Below, one piece after another: positions 17,726 to 25,604 of a stretch of DNA of 64,000 nt. Numbering within the stretch: position 1 is the stretch's first letter; the number at the start of each line of letters is the position of its first letter. The translations under genes were made by a program, and so were the position numbers. The DNA is from Flavipsychrobacter sp. (GTDB lineage: Bacteria > Bacteroidota > Bacteroidia > Chitinophagales > Chitinophagaceae): contig JAEUVZ010000008.1 of the NCBI GenBank assembly GCA_016786665.1, positions 111,526 to 175,525 on the forward strand, written 5' to 3'. The notes beneath the pieces were generated by a model. It saw only the letters and a list, made by a program, of their open reading frames with translations, was not told where the DNA came from and ran no database searches.

Positions 17726-18379
17726 TTATTTTTCGATGGCCTTGAGCTTTTTTATTGTGTCGGCGGGGTCGGGGGAGGAGAAGACCGTATTGCCGGCTAC
17801 CAGTACGTCAGCGCCGGCACGCAGCAGGTCGGCAGCGTTATCCAGCGTTACGCCACCATCTATCTCTATGAGCGTGGAAGCGCCACGCTGTGTGATGATG
17901 CTTTTCAGGTCGCGTATCTTCTGCATTGTATTGGGGATGAACTTCTGGCCGCCGAAACCCGGGTTTACGCTCATCATGCATACCACGTCGGTATCGGTAA
18001 TCACATCGGCCAGCAGGCTCACCGGAGTGTGCGGATTGATGGCGATACCCGCCTTCATGCCATTGGCCTTTATTACCTGAAGGCTACGGTGCAGGTGTGT
18101 GGAAGCTTCAATGTGTACGCTCAGTATATCAGCGCCCGCTTTAGCGAAATCTTCTATGTACTTTTCCGGCTCTACTATCATCAGGTGCACGTCCAGCGTT
18201 TTCTTCGCCTTCTTTTTCATCTGGGCGATGATGGGCATACCAAAGGTGATATTGGGCACGAAGCGGCCATCCATTACGTCGAGGTGAAACCAGTCGGCCT
18301 CGCTGTTGTTGATCATTTCAATGTCGGCTTCCAGGTTCAGGAAGTTGGAAGAAAGCATAGAAGGCGCAATGATTGGCAT
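17726..18379 (-). CDS. rpe: Ribulose-phosphate 3-epimerase
   Basis: Interconverts ribulose 5-phosphate and xylulose 5-phosphate in the pentose phosphate pathway; cytoplasmic TIM barrel. 217 residues, the usual length. Landmarks: IIAPSMLSSNF at the N-terminus, WFHLDVMDGRFVPNITFG (metal-binding His and Asp, about residues 31-48), LDVHLMIVEP, VCMMSVNPGFGGQKF and the phosphate-binding IEIDGGVTLDNA and VAGNTVFSS. All expected active-site segments are present. Confidence 0.96.
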   Translation of the reverse strand: MPIIAPSMLSSNFLNLEADIEMINNSEADWFHLDVMDGRFVPNITFGMPIIAQMKKKAKKTLDVHLMIVEPEKYIEDFAKAGADILSVHIEASTHLHRSLQVIKANGMKAGIAINPHTPVSLLADVITDTDVVCMMSVNPGFGGQKFIPNTMQKIRDLKSIITQRGASTLIEIDGGVTLDNAADLLRAGADVLVAGNTVFSSPDPADTIKKLKAIEK

Positions 18380-18432
18380 AAATGGAGCTATATACGTTTG
18401 GAATAATAACCGCGAAGTTATTTAATTGAACG

Positions 18433-18918
18433 CTACTTTACGTACAGAAGCCGCTTCAATTCTTTGGTGCAGAGAAAATTGAGGTTGCGGCCGGAGGGAT
18501 GTTTGTATTTTTTGTTTGCAAAGCGTAACCCTACTATGTACTTACTGTTCCGGTCCATTTTGTATTCAAAAAACGCATCATCCGAAAATTTGAATTCGTA
18601 TTCCGCGTTCGGCTCTATCAGTACAAATTCAGGATATTTATAACGCTTTACGAATGTAAGCTCCCGCAGCCTGCGGGCTGGCTTGTTGTTCTGGTCGTAA
18701 ATGGCAAAGCCGAAAGAACTGGTATTGACCCAAACTTTTGATTTACAGGTGTTTTTCACCGAGAAGCGATAGTCGAGGTAGGTATTGGGAGCCAGTGTAT
18801 CGGCCGAGCCGACTTTCAGCTTTACACATTCGCAGACATCTTCGCCGGTGGCGGTGGCTTTTTGGGGCAGCAGGCAGGTTGCGGCCAGGAGCAATGTTAT
18901 TTTTAATAATATCCTCAT
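18433..18918 (-). CDS. Small secreted protein of unknown function
   Basis: 161 residues from MRILLKITLLLAATCLLPQK, a signal peptide; an alternative ATG five codons upstream lies within a hairpin. The mature part looks like one beta sandwich (YLDYRFSVKNTCKSKVWVNTS, FVLIEPNAEYEFKFSDDAFF) with four cysteines (CECVK, NTC, FLC). Family not recognised. The 5' leader contains a hairpin at 18927-18947. Confidence 0.75.
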   Translation of the reverse strand: MRILLKITLLLAATCLLPQKATATGEDVCECVKLKVGSADTLAPNTYLDYRFSVKNTCKSKVWVNTSSFGFAIYDQNNKPARRLRELTFVKRYKYPEFVLIEPNAEYEFKFSDDAFFEYKMDRNSKYIVGLRFANKKYKHPSGRNLNFLCTKELKRLLYVK

Positions 18919-18926
18919 GTATAAGG

Positions 18927-18947
18927 CCGGCATATCCTTAATGCCGG
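18927..18947 (-). promoter_or_regulatory. Leader hairpin and promoter of the small secreted protein
   Basis: CCGGCAT and ATGCCGG form a perfect 7-bp stem with a 7-nt loop. A CACCTTTGC box (18952-18960, one mismatch from TAnnTTTGC) ends just upstream, so the hairpin would sit at the extreme 5' end of the mRNA. It may protect the transcript or hide the upstream ATG. Confidence 0.4.
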
Positions 18948-19043
18948 TGTTGCAAAGGTGGAATCAGGCGGCAATATATAGCTTTTGGGCGCAATATTCA
19001 TGTGCCTGGTGTAGCGCCTCCTTTAATGTGGAAAAACAATGTA

Positions 19044-20057
19044 TTATTTGCCTCCCAGCCTTTTTTTTGCTTCTGCCGCGGGCTGATAGTCGGGGTTGAA
19101 GCGGAGTGCCTGTTCGTAGTCTTCCATAGCTTCGGCTTTGTTACCCATCATTTCGCTGCAAAGCCCCCGGTTGAAGTACGCCTCTACATTGTCGGGCTCG
19201 GTGCCTATTACGATATTGAACTGCCTGCGTGCTTTTTCCAGCGAGTCCTGCTGCATCAGCGCGCGCCCCATGCCAAAGAAGGCGTTGGCGTAATTCTGGT
19301 CCTTGAGTATAGCGTTGGTGAATTCTTTTTTTGCTTCCTCTACTTTCTCCTGGTTCCAGTAATACATACCCTTATTGTAGATGGGCGATACATCGGTAGT
19401 GTCTTGCGCAAAGGCGTTGTCGTAATATTTCAGGGCTAAAGGGTCTTTTTTGGCGGCGTAAAGCAGGCCCAACTGCATCATAGCCTCTTTGTAAGTAGGC
19501 AGAGCGTTGAGCGCTGTCTGGAAGCTGGATAGCGCCTTGGCAGTATCTTTCAGGTTTTTGTAAGCGATGCCTTTCAGCAGGTAGCCCTCTGGATTGTACA
19601 CATCCTGGCGGAGCACGGTATTTATAGACTCGAACGCCTTATCGTATTCATTGAGTATGATATGCATCTTGGCAATCTTCAGGTGTGCTACGGGGTCTTT
19701 GGGGTTTAACTGAATCGCCTTTTGCAGCCAGGTGATAGACCCGGTTATATCTTTGTGCTCAAACAATAAATCGCCCAGGGCGCTGTAGTAGTGCGATTTG
19801 GTGGAGTCCAGACTGATGGCCTTTTTATAGTCGTTGAGGGCCATGGAGTCCATTTCCAGGCGGTGGAGCAGGTTGGCCCGCTCAAAATAGAGTACCGCAT
19901 TACCGGGCTCTTTCTGTATGCGCTCGGTAACTCCATCTATTATGGGGTTATCCAGTTTGGGGAATTCATCTGAAGTTTTTGCTTCTTCCCGGCACGCGGC
20001 CAGTGCTACTAACGCTGTAAGCGCCAGGGCTATAAATTTTACCGTAGGGGACATCAT
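19044..20057 (-). CDS. TPR-repeat lipoprotein
   Basis: 337 residues. Signal with lipobox LVALAACREE places the lipidated cysteine near residue 22. The rest is about seven tetratricopeptide repeats in 34-residue steps (for example NAVLYFERANLLHRLEMDSM, SHYYSALGDLLFEHKDITG, PEGYLLKGIAYKNLKDTAKA, VEAYFNRGLCSEMMGNKAEA), a scaffold for protein-protein contacts at the membrane face. The partner is unknown. A TAAATTTGC box ends 3 nt before the ATG. Confidence 0.88.
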   Translation of the reverse strand: MMSPTVKFIALALTALVALAACREEAKTSDEFPKLDNPIIDGVTERIQKEPGNAVLYFERANLLHRLEMDSMALNDYKKAISLDSTKSHYYSALGDLLFEHKDITGSITWLQKAIQLNPKDPVAHLKIAKMHIILNEYDKAFESINTVLRQDVYNPEGYLLKGIAYKNLKDTAKALSSFQTALNALPTYKEAMMQLGLLYAAKKDPLALKYYDNAFAQDTTDVSPIYNKGMYYWNQEKVEEAKKEFTNAILKDQNYANAFFGMGRALMQQDSLEKARRQFNIVIGTEPDNVEAYFNRGLCSEMMGNKAEAMEDYEQALRFNPDYQPAAEAKKRLGGK

Positions 20058-20060
20058 GCT

Positions 20061-20069
20061 GCAAATTTA
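20061..20069 (-). promoter_or_regulatory. -7 box TAAATTTGC of the TPR lipoprotein
   Basis: Exact TAnnTTTGC ending 3 nt (AGC) before the first ATG at 20057, predicting a leaderless transcript. The DUF1501 terminator hairpin sits immediately upstream and covers the place where a -33 box would be. Confidence 0.55.
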
Positions 20070-20079
20070 ACTGAAATAG

Positions 20080-20105
20080 AAATGCCCCGTATAAACGGGG
20101 CATTT
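20080..20105 (-). terminator. Terminator of the DUF1800/DUF1501 operon
   Basis: An 11-bp perfect stem (AAATGCCCCGT with ACGGGGCATTT) and 4-nt loop, 26 bases past the DUF1501 stop on the minus strand, followed by TCTATTTC. Confidence 0.7.
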
Positions 20106-20130
20106 TCTGTGAATTGTGCTGACAAAATTA

Positions 20131-21708
20131 TTAATCTACCACCAGCATTTGCTTGGTAGCCGCATGTTCGTTGCCTTTGGTCATACGATAGAAGTAAGTG
20201 CCGGAAACGAGGCCATCGCGATTGATGGTGATTTCGTGCTTACCACGATCGAAAGTTTGGTTACAAACTGTCTTAACCTTACGCCCCGCCACATCAAAGA
20301 GTTCTATGGTTACGGGGCCGTTTCCGTCTGTACCGAAGTTGATGGTTGTTGTTTTGGTGAACGGATTCGGGAAGTTTTGTCCCAGTGTTTCGTCCATACC
20401 TGTTACCACCGTCTCGGTACCAACCGTGGTTGGGGCAAATACCGGTAGTATCGGGAAGTTCTGCTGCAGTACGTTGGTCATTGTCTGCTGCGATACCTGG
20501 AACCAGTCGGCCAGTATAGCGGCGTAAATAGACCTGAAATCGTGCTGCATCGGTATGTTGTCCGATACGTTGGAACCTACCTGTATGGTGGGGTTGTTGC
20601 CTATGATAATAGGGTTAACGCCCGGGCCAAAGGTCATGATTGGCTGGCCGGTACCGTGGTCGGTACCACCGCTACCATTGGAGATAATACGGCGTCCGAA
20701 CTCGGATATGGCCGTTGCCGCTACGCGGTTGGCATGCCCCAGCAAAGTAAGATCGTTGAAGAAAGCGGAAACAGCTTCCGACAGCGTAGTAAGGAGGTTG
20801 GCGTGTGCACCTATGGTGTGGTCAACAGCGTCTACCTGCTCTGAGTGCGTATCAAATCCGCCCATGCCTACTACATATACAGGCGTCTGGAGGCCACCGG
20901 CTACCAGGCGCGCCACTATCTTCAGCTGGTTGGCCAGGTAGTTATTGGCGGGGTAGGTGCCGAGGTTGGCGGCACTTGCTGCAGCATTCTGTATAGCAAC
21001 GGTGTATTGCTGTGTTTGCTGGGCAATGAAGCGAATGAAAGTCAGTTCGTGGCCGGCGGGAGTATTGGGTGCCGGGCTGACGGTGTTATTAATGAGGTTG
21101 TAGAAATTGTCTATGTCGGCAATAGCCATACCCATGTTCACGTTCGGGCCCTGCAGGAGGTTCGATACGTTGCTGCCTATCTGTATCGCCAGCGGGTCGG
21201 GCATATCCGCGTTGGGATAGCCATTGGGGAAGCCGGGGAATTCTTCTTCCAGGTAGCGGCCTACCCATCCTGTTTCCAGGTATTGGTTAGCGCTGGAGCC
21301 GGTGAACCATATATCCGTAGCACGGAAGTGGGAGAGGTTCGGGTTAGGGTACGATACCCCCTGTACTATATTGACCTGCCCGTTGTTGAACATGGTCTGC
21401 AGGCCGGTCATTGCCGGGTGCATACCTGTGGCGGCATACCCGTTGAGAGGAAGCACCTGGTTGGCTGGTATCATTACATTGGCACGCGCCGTAGAAAGGC
21501 CTGCGTACTGGTCGAGCGGAATGATGGTGTTAAGACCATCATTACCGCCGGAGAGCTGTATGATGACCATTACACGACCGTTCTGCGCCGCCGATTTAGC
21601 GAGCAATTTCAGGAGCGGACTTTGCGCGTAGGTACCTATGGGTGTACCATTTATCATTAAGGCGAGACTGGCCGCCGGTGTTGCTTTGAGGAAATCTCTG
21701 CGTTTCAT
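20131..21708 (-). CDS. DUF1501 protein with Tat signal and T9SS type A sorting tail
   Basis: 525 residues. The N-terminus MKRRDFLKATPAASLALMI is a twin-arginine signal. The DUF1501 core (about 45-430) belongs to the sulfatase/alkaline phosphatase-like fold, with VMVIIQLSGGNDGLNTIIPL at its start and DTHSEQVDA, ISEFGRRIISNGSGGTDHG and PMQHDFRSIYAAIL further on. Residues ~437-525 form a T9SS type A tail (LGQNFPNPFTKTTTINF ... ITINRDGLVSGTYFYRM). Tat export followed by T9SS secretion is therefore predicted. DUF1501 genes habitually sit beside DUF1800 genes, as here; the enzymatic activity is not established. Confidence 0.9.
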   Translation of the reverse strand: MKRRDFLKATPAASLALMINGTPIGTYAQSPLLKLLAKSAAQNGRVMVIIQLSGGNDGLNTIIPLDQYAGLSTARANVMIPANQVLPLNGYAATGMHPAMTGLQTMFNNGQVNIVQGVSYPNPNLSHFRATDIWFTGSSANQYLETGWVGRYLEEEFPGFPNGYPNADMPDPLAIQIGSNVSNLLQGPNVNMGMAIADIDNFYNLINNTVSPAPNTPAGHELTFIRFIAQQTQQYTVAIQNAAASAANLGTYPANNYLANQLKIVARLVAGGLQTPVYVVGMGGFDTHSEQVDAVDHTIGAHANLLTTLSEAVSAFFNDLTLLGHANRVAATAISEFGRRIISNGSGGTDHGTGQPIMTFGPGVNPIIIGNNPTIQVGSNVSDNIPMQHDFRSIYAAILADWFQVSQQTMTNVLQQNFPILPVFAPTTVGTETVVTGMDETLGQNFPNPFTKTTTINFGTDGNGPVTIELFDVAGRKVKTVCNQTFDRGKHEITINRDGLVSGTYFYRMTKGNEHAATKQMLVVD

Positions 21709-21729
21709 GAATTGCAGTTTTTTAATGGA

Positions 21730-23442
21730 TTAACATAAATGATGTTCAGCTAAACGAGTCAGTTCAAGCAGCACGCTCCGTATGCGTTGGGAAACAATGT
21801 TCGTGTTGGCAACGTTAGGAACGGCGACGTAAGCATTCCATGCATTCGTCCAATAATAATTTTGGCTTTGTCCGGACAACAAGATACTCTTTAAACTATC
21901 GTGGTGTGCTACGGATATGGGCAAACCTAACAACATTTTAACATAATAGTTTATTAAAGCATCGGGGTCGTCGGCATTGGCAAAGTTGGCGGTATAAGTA
22001 AGGTAATCTATCCTTATAGTGGCACTGGTACCGGCCGTAAAGCCACCGCTCAGCATCATATCGGTAAACGACTGCCTGCGCGGGTAAGTAGTGGAGTTTA
22101 TCCAAATCTCGTGGAATTCCGGTGTCTGGTAGTAGGCGGGCCATCCGGCTACGTTAGGTGGCTGCCCCACGCTCAGGTTCATATTTCCAGCGTAGTTAGA
22201 CAGCGCCCTCCAGATGCTGTACTTCTCATTTACAGAGAGGTTGCCCGGCACCTGTACATTGAAGGTGCGCATAGTACCCAGTATAAAATCGAGCGGGGTA
22301 CGGATAAAGCATCCCTGGCTCAGCATATCAAAGAAGTGCTCGCTGCGGAACAGCGCGGAAAGCACGGGTTTTATCTCAAAGTTGTTGCTCACCAGTATGT
22401 TCGCCATGGGTATGATGATGTTGTTCTCTACCGTGGCGTCTATTACATAATATACAAAGAAGCGGTACAGCTTGGCGCAGATATACTTGGCCGTCTGGAA
22501 CTTGCTGAACATCAGGTCTATCAGCTGGTCGGTTTCATTGGCCCCGTTCATACCGCTCTGCCCGTTGATCACGGCATTGTTGTAGTAGAAGGAGAAAGGC
22601 TTGTTGCCGGTATCGTGGAGGCTGGGCTCAAAGTAGCTGAGGAGCGTACTATTATTGATGCGCCACCCGGTAAGTACACGGGCCGCCTGCTGCACATCGT
22701 CTTCGGTGTAGTGCGGCAGGTATTCCTTACTTACGGTGAAGAGTTCCTGCAGTTCGCGGGAGTAGTTCTCGTCGGGTGCGTAGTTCACGTTCAGGTAACC
22801 GTTCAGGTACACGAGCATGGCCGGGTCGGTAGTTACTGCCCGTACCAGGTCTTTAAAGTTGCCCAGCGCAAAAGCACGAAGCAGCATGTAATAATTGTAC
22901 GATTTGCGGGCGTCGCCTACAATGTCGAACTCGATGGCGAAGTGATTGTGCCAGAAGTAGACCATTTTTTCGTAAACGCTGCTGTTCTGGTTCAGCATCA
23001 AGCCTGTCCACCAGGCCTTCAGGCTTCCCTCGCGGCCGCTGTCTGTCTGCTGGTCGCCATATTGATTGGCTACCCAGGGCTGGCCAGGGAATACGCCGGT
23101 AATATCCGGGAGTGTACCGGAGTAGTTATTTAATGGTGCAGTGGGTATAGCTGGCACCGTATTGAGCATATAGTCAACGGTTTGAGCCATCGTCATGGAA
23201 GTGAATGCATCCACATCCGATTGCTTTACTCCAAATGTGAGTCGGCGCAGCAGGTGTATCACCTGTACTTCCGTCCACGGACCAGTGTAAGCGGAAAGCC
23301 CTGAAGTAGACTTCGCCAGGTTGGTGGGGAGTGTTTTGTTAGCGTACTTTTTGTAGACTTTGTCCTCTGAAAGACTCATCCGGTCACCTGATTGGATCTC
23401 GATCATTTCTTCCAGAAACGTGCGGCGTTGATTTGTACCCAT
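21730..23442 (-). CDS. DUF1800 family protein, copy 2
   Basis: 570 residues, the same length as its neighbour. Core motifs: HLLRRLTFGVKQSDVDAF (about 60-77), YEKMVYFWHNHF, YLNGYLNVNYAPDENYSRELQELFTVS (about 205-232), ARVLTGWRINN and PPNVAGWP. An N-terminal QRRTFLEEM resembles a twin-arginine motif but no hydrophobic stretch follows. Family activity is unproven. It lies between another DUF1800 gene and DUF1501, 21 bases before the latter, and is surely co-transcribed with it. Confidence 0.9.
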   Translation of the reverse strand: MGTNQRRTFLEEMIEIQSGDRMSLSEDKVYKKYANKTLPTNLAKSTSGLSAYTGPWTEVQVIHLLRRLTFGVKQSDVDAFTSMTMAQTVDYMLNTVPAIPTAPLNNYSGTLPDITGVFPGQPWVANQYGDQQTDSGREGSLKAWWTGLMLNQNSSVYEKMVYFWHNHFAIEFDIVGDARKSYNYYMLLRAFALGNFKDLVRAVTTDPAMLVYLNGYLNVNYAPDENYSRELQELFTVSKEYLPHYTEDDVQQAARVLTGWRINNSTLLSYFEPSLHDTGNKPFSFYYNNAVINGQSGMNGANETDQLIDLMFSKFQTAKYICAKLYRFFVYYVIDATVENNIIIPMANILVSNNFEIKPVLSALFRSEHFFDMLSQGCFIRTPLDFILGTMRTFNVQVPGNLSVNEKYSIWRALSNYAGNMNLSVGQPPNVAGWPAYYQTPEFHEIWINSTTYPRRQSFTDMMLSGGFTAGTSATIRIDYLTYTANFANADDPDALINYYVKMLLGLPISVAHHDSLKSILLSGQSQNYYWTNAWNAYVAVPNVANTNIVSQRIRSVLLELTRLAEHHLC

Positions 23443-23496
23443 GACACGACTAGTTTTTAATATATTAAGTGTTCGCTTAAAGTTAATAAAGAAAAT

Positions 23497-23574
23497 CTAA
23501 TAAGTTAAAGGATTGACAATAACTTTTTTGTTATTTATAGTATCTGAAAGTAATATTTCAGAATAACTTATTAG
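23497..23574. repeat. Nested inverted repeats between the two DUF1800 genes
   Basis: Outer perfect 11-bp inverted repeat CTAATAAGTTA (23497-23507) and TAACTTATTAG (23564-23574). Inside it lie AATAAC/GTTATT (23518-23535) and CTGAAA/TTTCAG (23544-23561). The 145-bp gap is very A/T-rich. This could be an mRNA processing or partial-termination structure that sets the ratio of the two paralogues. Confidence 0.5.
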
Positions 23575-23587
23575 TAATCTTTAACTT

Positions 23588-25300
23588 TTAGCTAAGCTGG
23601 TGCTCACCCAGTCGTGTAAGGGCGGTAAGCATAGATGCCAGGCGTGACTTCACGATGTTGGTGTTGGCTACATCCGGGTTGCTTACGTAGTTGTTCCAGG
23701 CATTGCTCCAGTAATAGTTCTGGCTTTGGTTAGAAAGCAGGATAGCCTTCAGGCTGTTGTGCTCTATCTGGCCAGGTTCTATTCCCAGCATCATGCTGGC
23801 GAAGTGGTCTACCAGCAGGTCCGGGTTTTCGGCCTGGGCAAACTGTGCTGCTACCGCCAGTATATCAATCTTAATAGTAGCGCTGGTGCCGGCTGTGAAA
23901 CCCTGGTTCATCATCATGTCGGTAAAACGCATGCGGGCACCGAGTGTGAAGGAGTTCAGCCAAATTTCATAGAACTGAGGTGTTTGGTAGAAGCAAGGCC
24001 AGCCGGCTACATTGGGCGGGTCGCCCAGGTCAAGGCCCAGGTTTACTGCCTGGTTGCGCAGGTAGTTCCATCCCAGGAAGTCTTCGTTCAGGCTAAAGTT
24101 GTTGGGCATGGTAAGTCCGAAAGTACGGGCGGTACCTACCACCAGGTCGAGGGGGGTACGGATGAAACATCCGCGGCTATCCATATCAAAGAAGTGCTGG
24201 CTTTTCAGCAGTGCTGCGAGAACGGGTTTTATTTCAAAGTTGTTAGCTACCAGTATTTGCGCCAGCGGGTCGATAACCGAGCTCATGATGCTGCTGTCTA
24301 TATTATAATATACAAAGTAACGGTAGAGCTTTTTACAGATGTAACGGGCTGTTTCAAACTTGTTGAACAACATGTTGATGAACTGGTGGGCTTCGTTGGC
24401 ACCGTTAGAACCTGCCTGGCCGGCCACTACGGCGTTGTTGTAGAAGGCAGAGAACTGTTTGTTGCCTGTATCGTGCTTGGTAGGGTCAAAGTAAGAGGTG
24501 AGTGTGCTGGTGTTTATTCTCCATCCGGTAAATATGCGGGCGGCCTGCTGCACATCAGCTTCGGTATAGTTTACGTTGTTCTCTTTGCTTACGGTAAAGA
24601 GCTCCTGTATTTCGCGGGCATAGTTCTCGTCGGGGGCTGTATTGGTATTCAGGTAGCCGTTCAGGAACTTCAGCATCGCCGGGTTAAAGGTTACTTCGGT
24701 TACCAGCGTTTTGAAATTGCCCAGTGCGTTTGAGCGGAGCAGCTGGTGGTAAGTGTAGCACATGCGGGCATCGTTCACATCGGCATAGCGAACGCCAAAG
24801 TGGTTGTGCCAGAAGAAAACCATCTTCTCGTTAATGCTCAGGTTCTGGTGTACCATTTGCTTCAGCCACCAAACTTTCAGGCTGGCGCGGCGCTTGCCGT
24901 TCACGTTGCCATCACCATAGGGAGCGTTTATCCAGGTTTGGCCGGAGGGTACGCCTGTGGGGTCAGTATAAGAGTTGGTATTGTAGTCGTTGATGGGAGC
25001 GGCGGGAGTGCCGGGAATATTGTTCAGCAGGTAATCTACCGCCTGGCTCATACTCATGCCTGTGAGCGCCTGCACATCGCTGTGCTTTACGCCAAACATG
25101 GTACGGCGGATGAGGTGTGTCGCTTCGGCTTCGCCCCACTGCCCGTTGTAGGGGTTCAGGCCTGCGGTGCTTTTAGCCAGTACAGTGGGTAGCGCGCTGT
25201 TGGCGTATTTCTTAAAGATCCTGTCTTCGTTGTTAGCGTTGTGTGCTTCGGCCTCTTGCTGGGCCAGCGCTTCCAGGAAGCCTCTCCGGTTGGTGCTCAT
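23588..25300 (-). CDS. DUF1800 family protein, copy 1
   Basis: 570 residues, first gene of the operon. Shares all core segments with copy 2: HLIRRTMFGVKHSDVQALTG, NEKMVFFWHNHFGV, YLNTNTAPDENYAREIQELF, ARIFTGWRINTSTLTSYFDP, RGCFIRTPLDLVVGTARTFG and PPNVAGWPCFYQTPQF. Conservation over the whole length shows a tandem duplication. The N-terminus NRRGFLEALAQQEAEAHN keeps an RRxFLE motif without a hydrophobic region, so Tat export as such is doubtful. Function unknown; a role at the cell surface with the DUF1501 partner is inferred from the T9SS tail on the latter. Confidence 0.9.
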   Translation of the reverse strand: MSTNRRGFLEALAQQEAEAHNANNEDRIFKKYANSALPTVLAKSTAGLNPYNGQWGEAEATHLIRRTMFGVKHSDVQALTGMSMSQAVDYLLNNIPGTPAAPINDYNTNSYTDPTGVPSGQTWINAPYGDGNVNGKRRASLKVWWLKQMVHQNLSINEKMVFFWHNHFGVRYADVNDARMCYTYHQLLRSNALGNFKTLVTEVTFNPAMLKFLNGYLNTNTAPDENYAREIQELFTVSKENNVNYTEADVQQAARIFTGWRINTSTLTSYFDPTKHDTGNKQFSAFYNNAVVAGQAGSNGANEAHQFINMLFNKFETARYICKKLYRYFVYYNIDSSIMSSVIDPLAQILVANNFEIKPVLAALLKSQHFFDMDSRGCFIRTPLDLVVGTARTFGLTMPNNFSLNEDFLGWNYLRNQAVNLGLDLGDPPNVAGWPCFYQTPQFYEIWLNSFTLGARMRFTDMMMNQGFTAGTSATIKIDILAVAAQFAQAENPDLLVDHFASMMLGIEPGQIEHNSLKAILLSNQSQNYYWSNAWNNYVSNPDVANTNIVKSRLASMLTALTRLGEHQLS

Positions 25301-25604
25301 GTTTTTTATTTTTTGTTTTTAACACAATGCAGCATTACTGCTTATCCTCTTTTCTCTTTTCTTTGATAGGTAGGTGGTGGTTTGTACTCTACTCAGGGCC
25401 TGTTGGTATGCTTGTTTTTGTTTGTGATGTAAAAGTAGATTGGCGTTGAACGTATACGGGTTAACCGTATGTAATTGTGTGGTTAAAGGCTCGTTATCGG
25501 CGATTGCGGGGAGCGGAGGGGAATGGATGAAAGTGTTGACTGGTAAGGGTTTAGCTCGCTCGTACGTAATAGTTGTGCTTACGGCACAATATTTAAATAG
25601 CATT
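25301..25604. other. Divergent intergenic region (304 bp)
   Basis: Separates the DUF1800 operon from the dienelactone hydrolase gene. It holds an A/T-rich leader next to the DUF1800 start, a TACTTTTAC near-consensus -7 box on the minus strand around 25426-25434, and an imperfect palindrome ATACGG/CCGTAT with a 5-nt centre at 25454-25470 that could be an operator. An in-frame extension of the hydrolase ORF reaches back to 25440 but shows no coding character. Confidence 0.4.

Noticed and set aside
22111..23133. A 340-codon frame opposite the second DUF1800 gene, and a similar 335-codon frame opposite the first
   Set aside because: Both are mirror frames of homologous genes and arise in the same position because the coding sequences are paralogous, not because a second gene is conserved.
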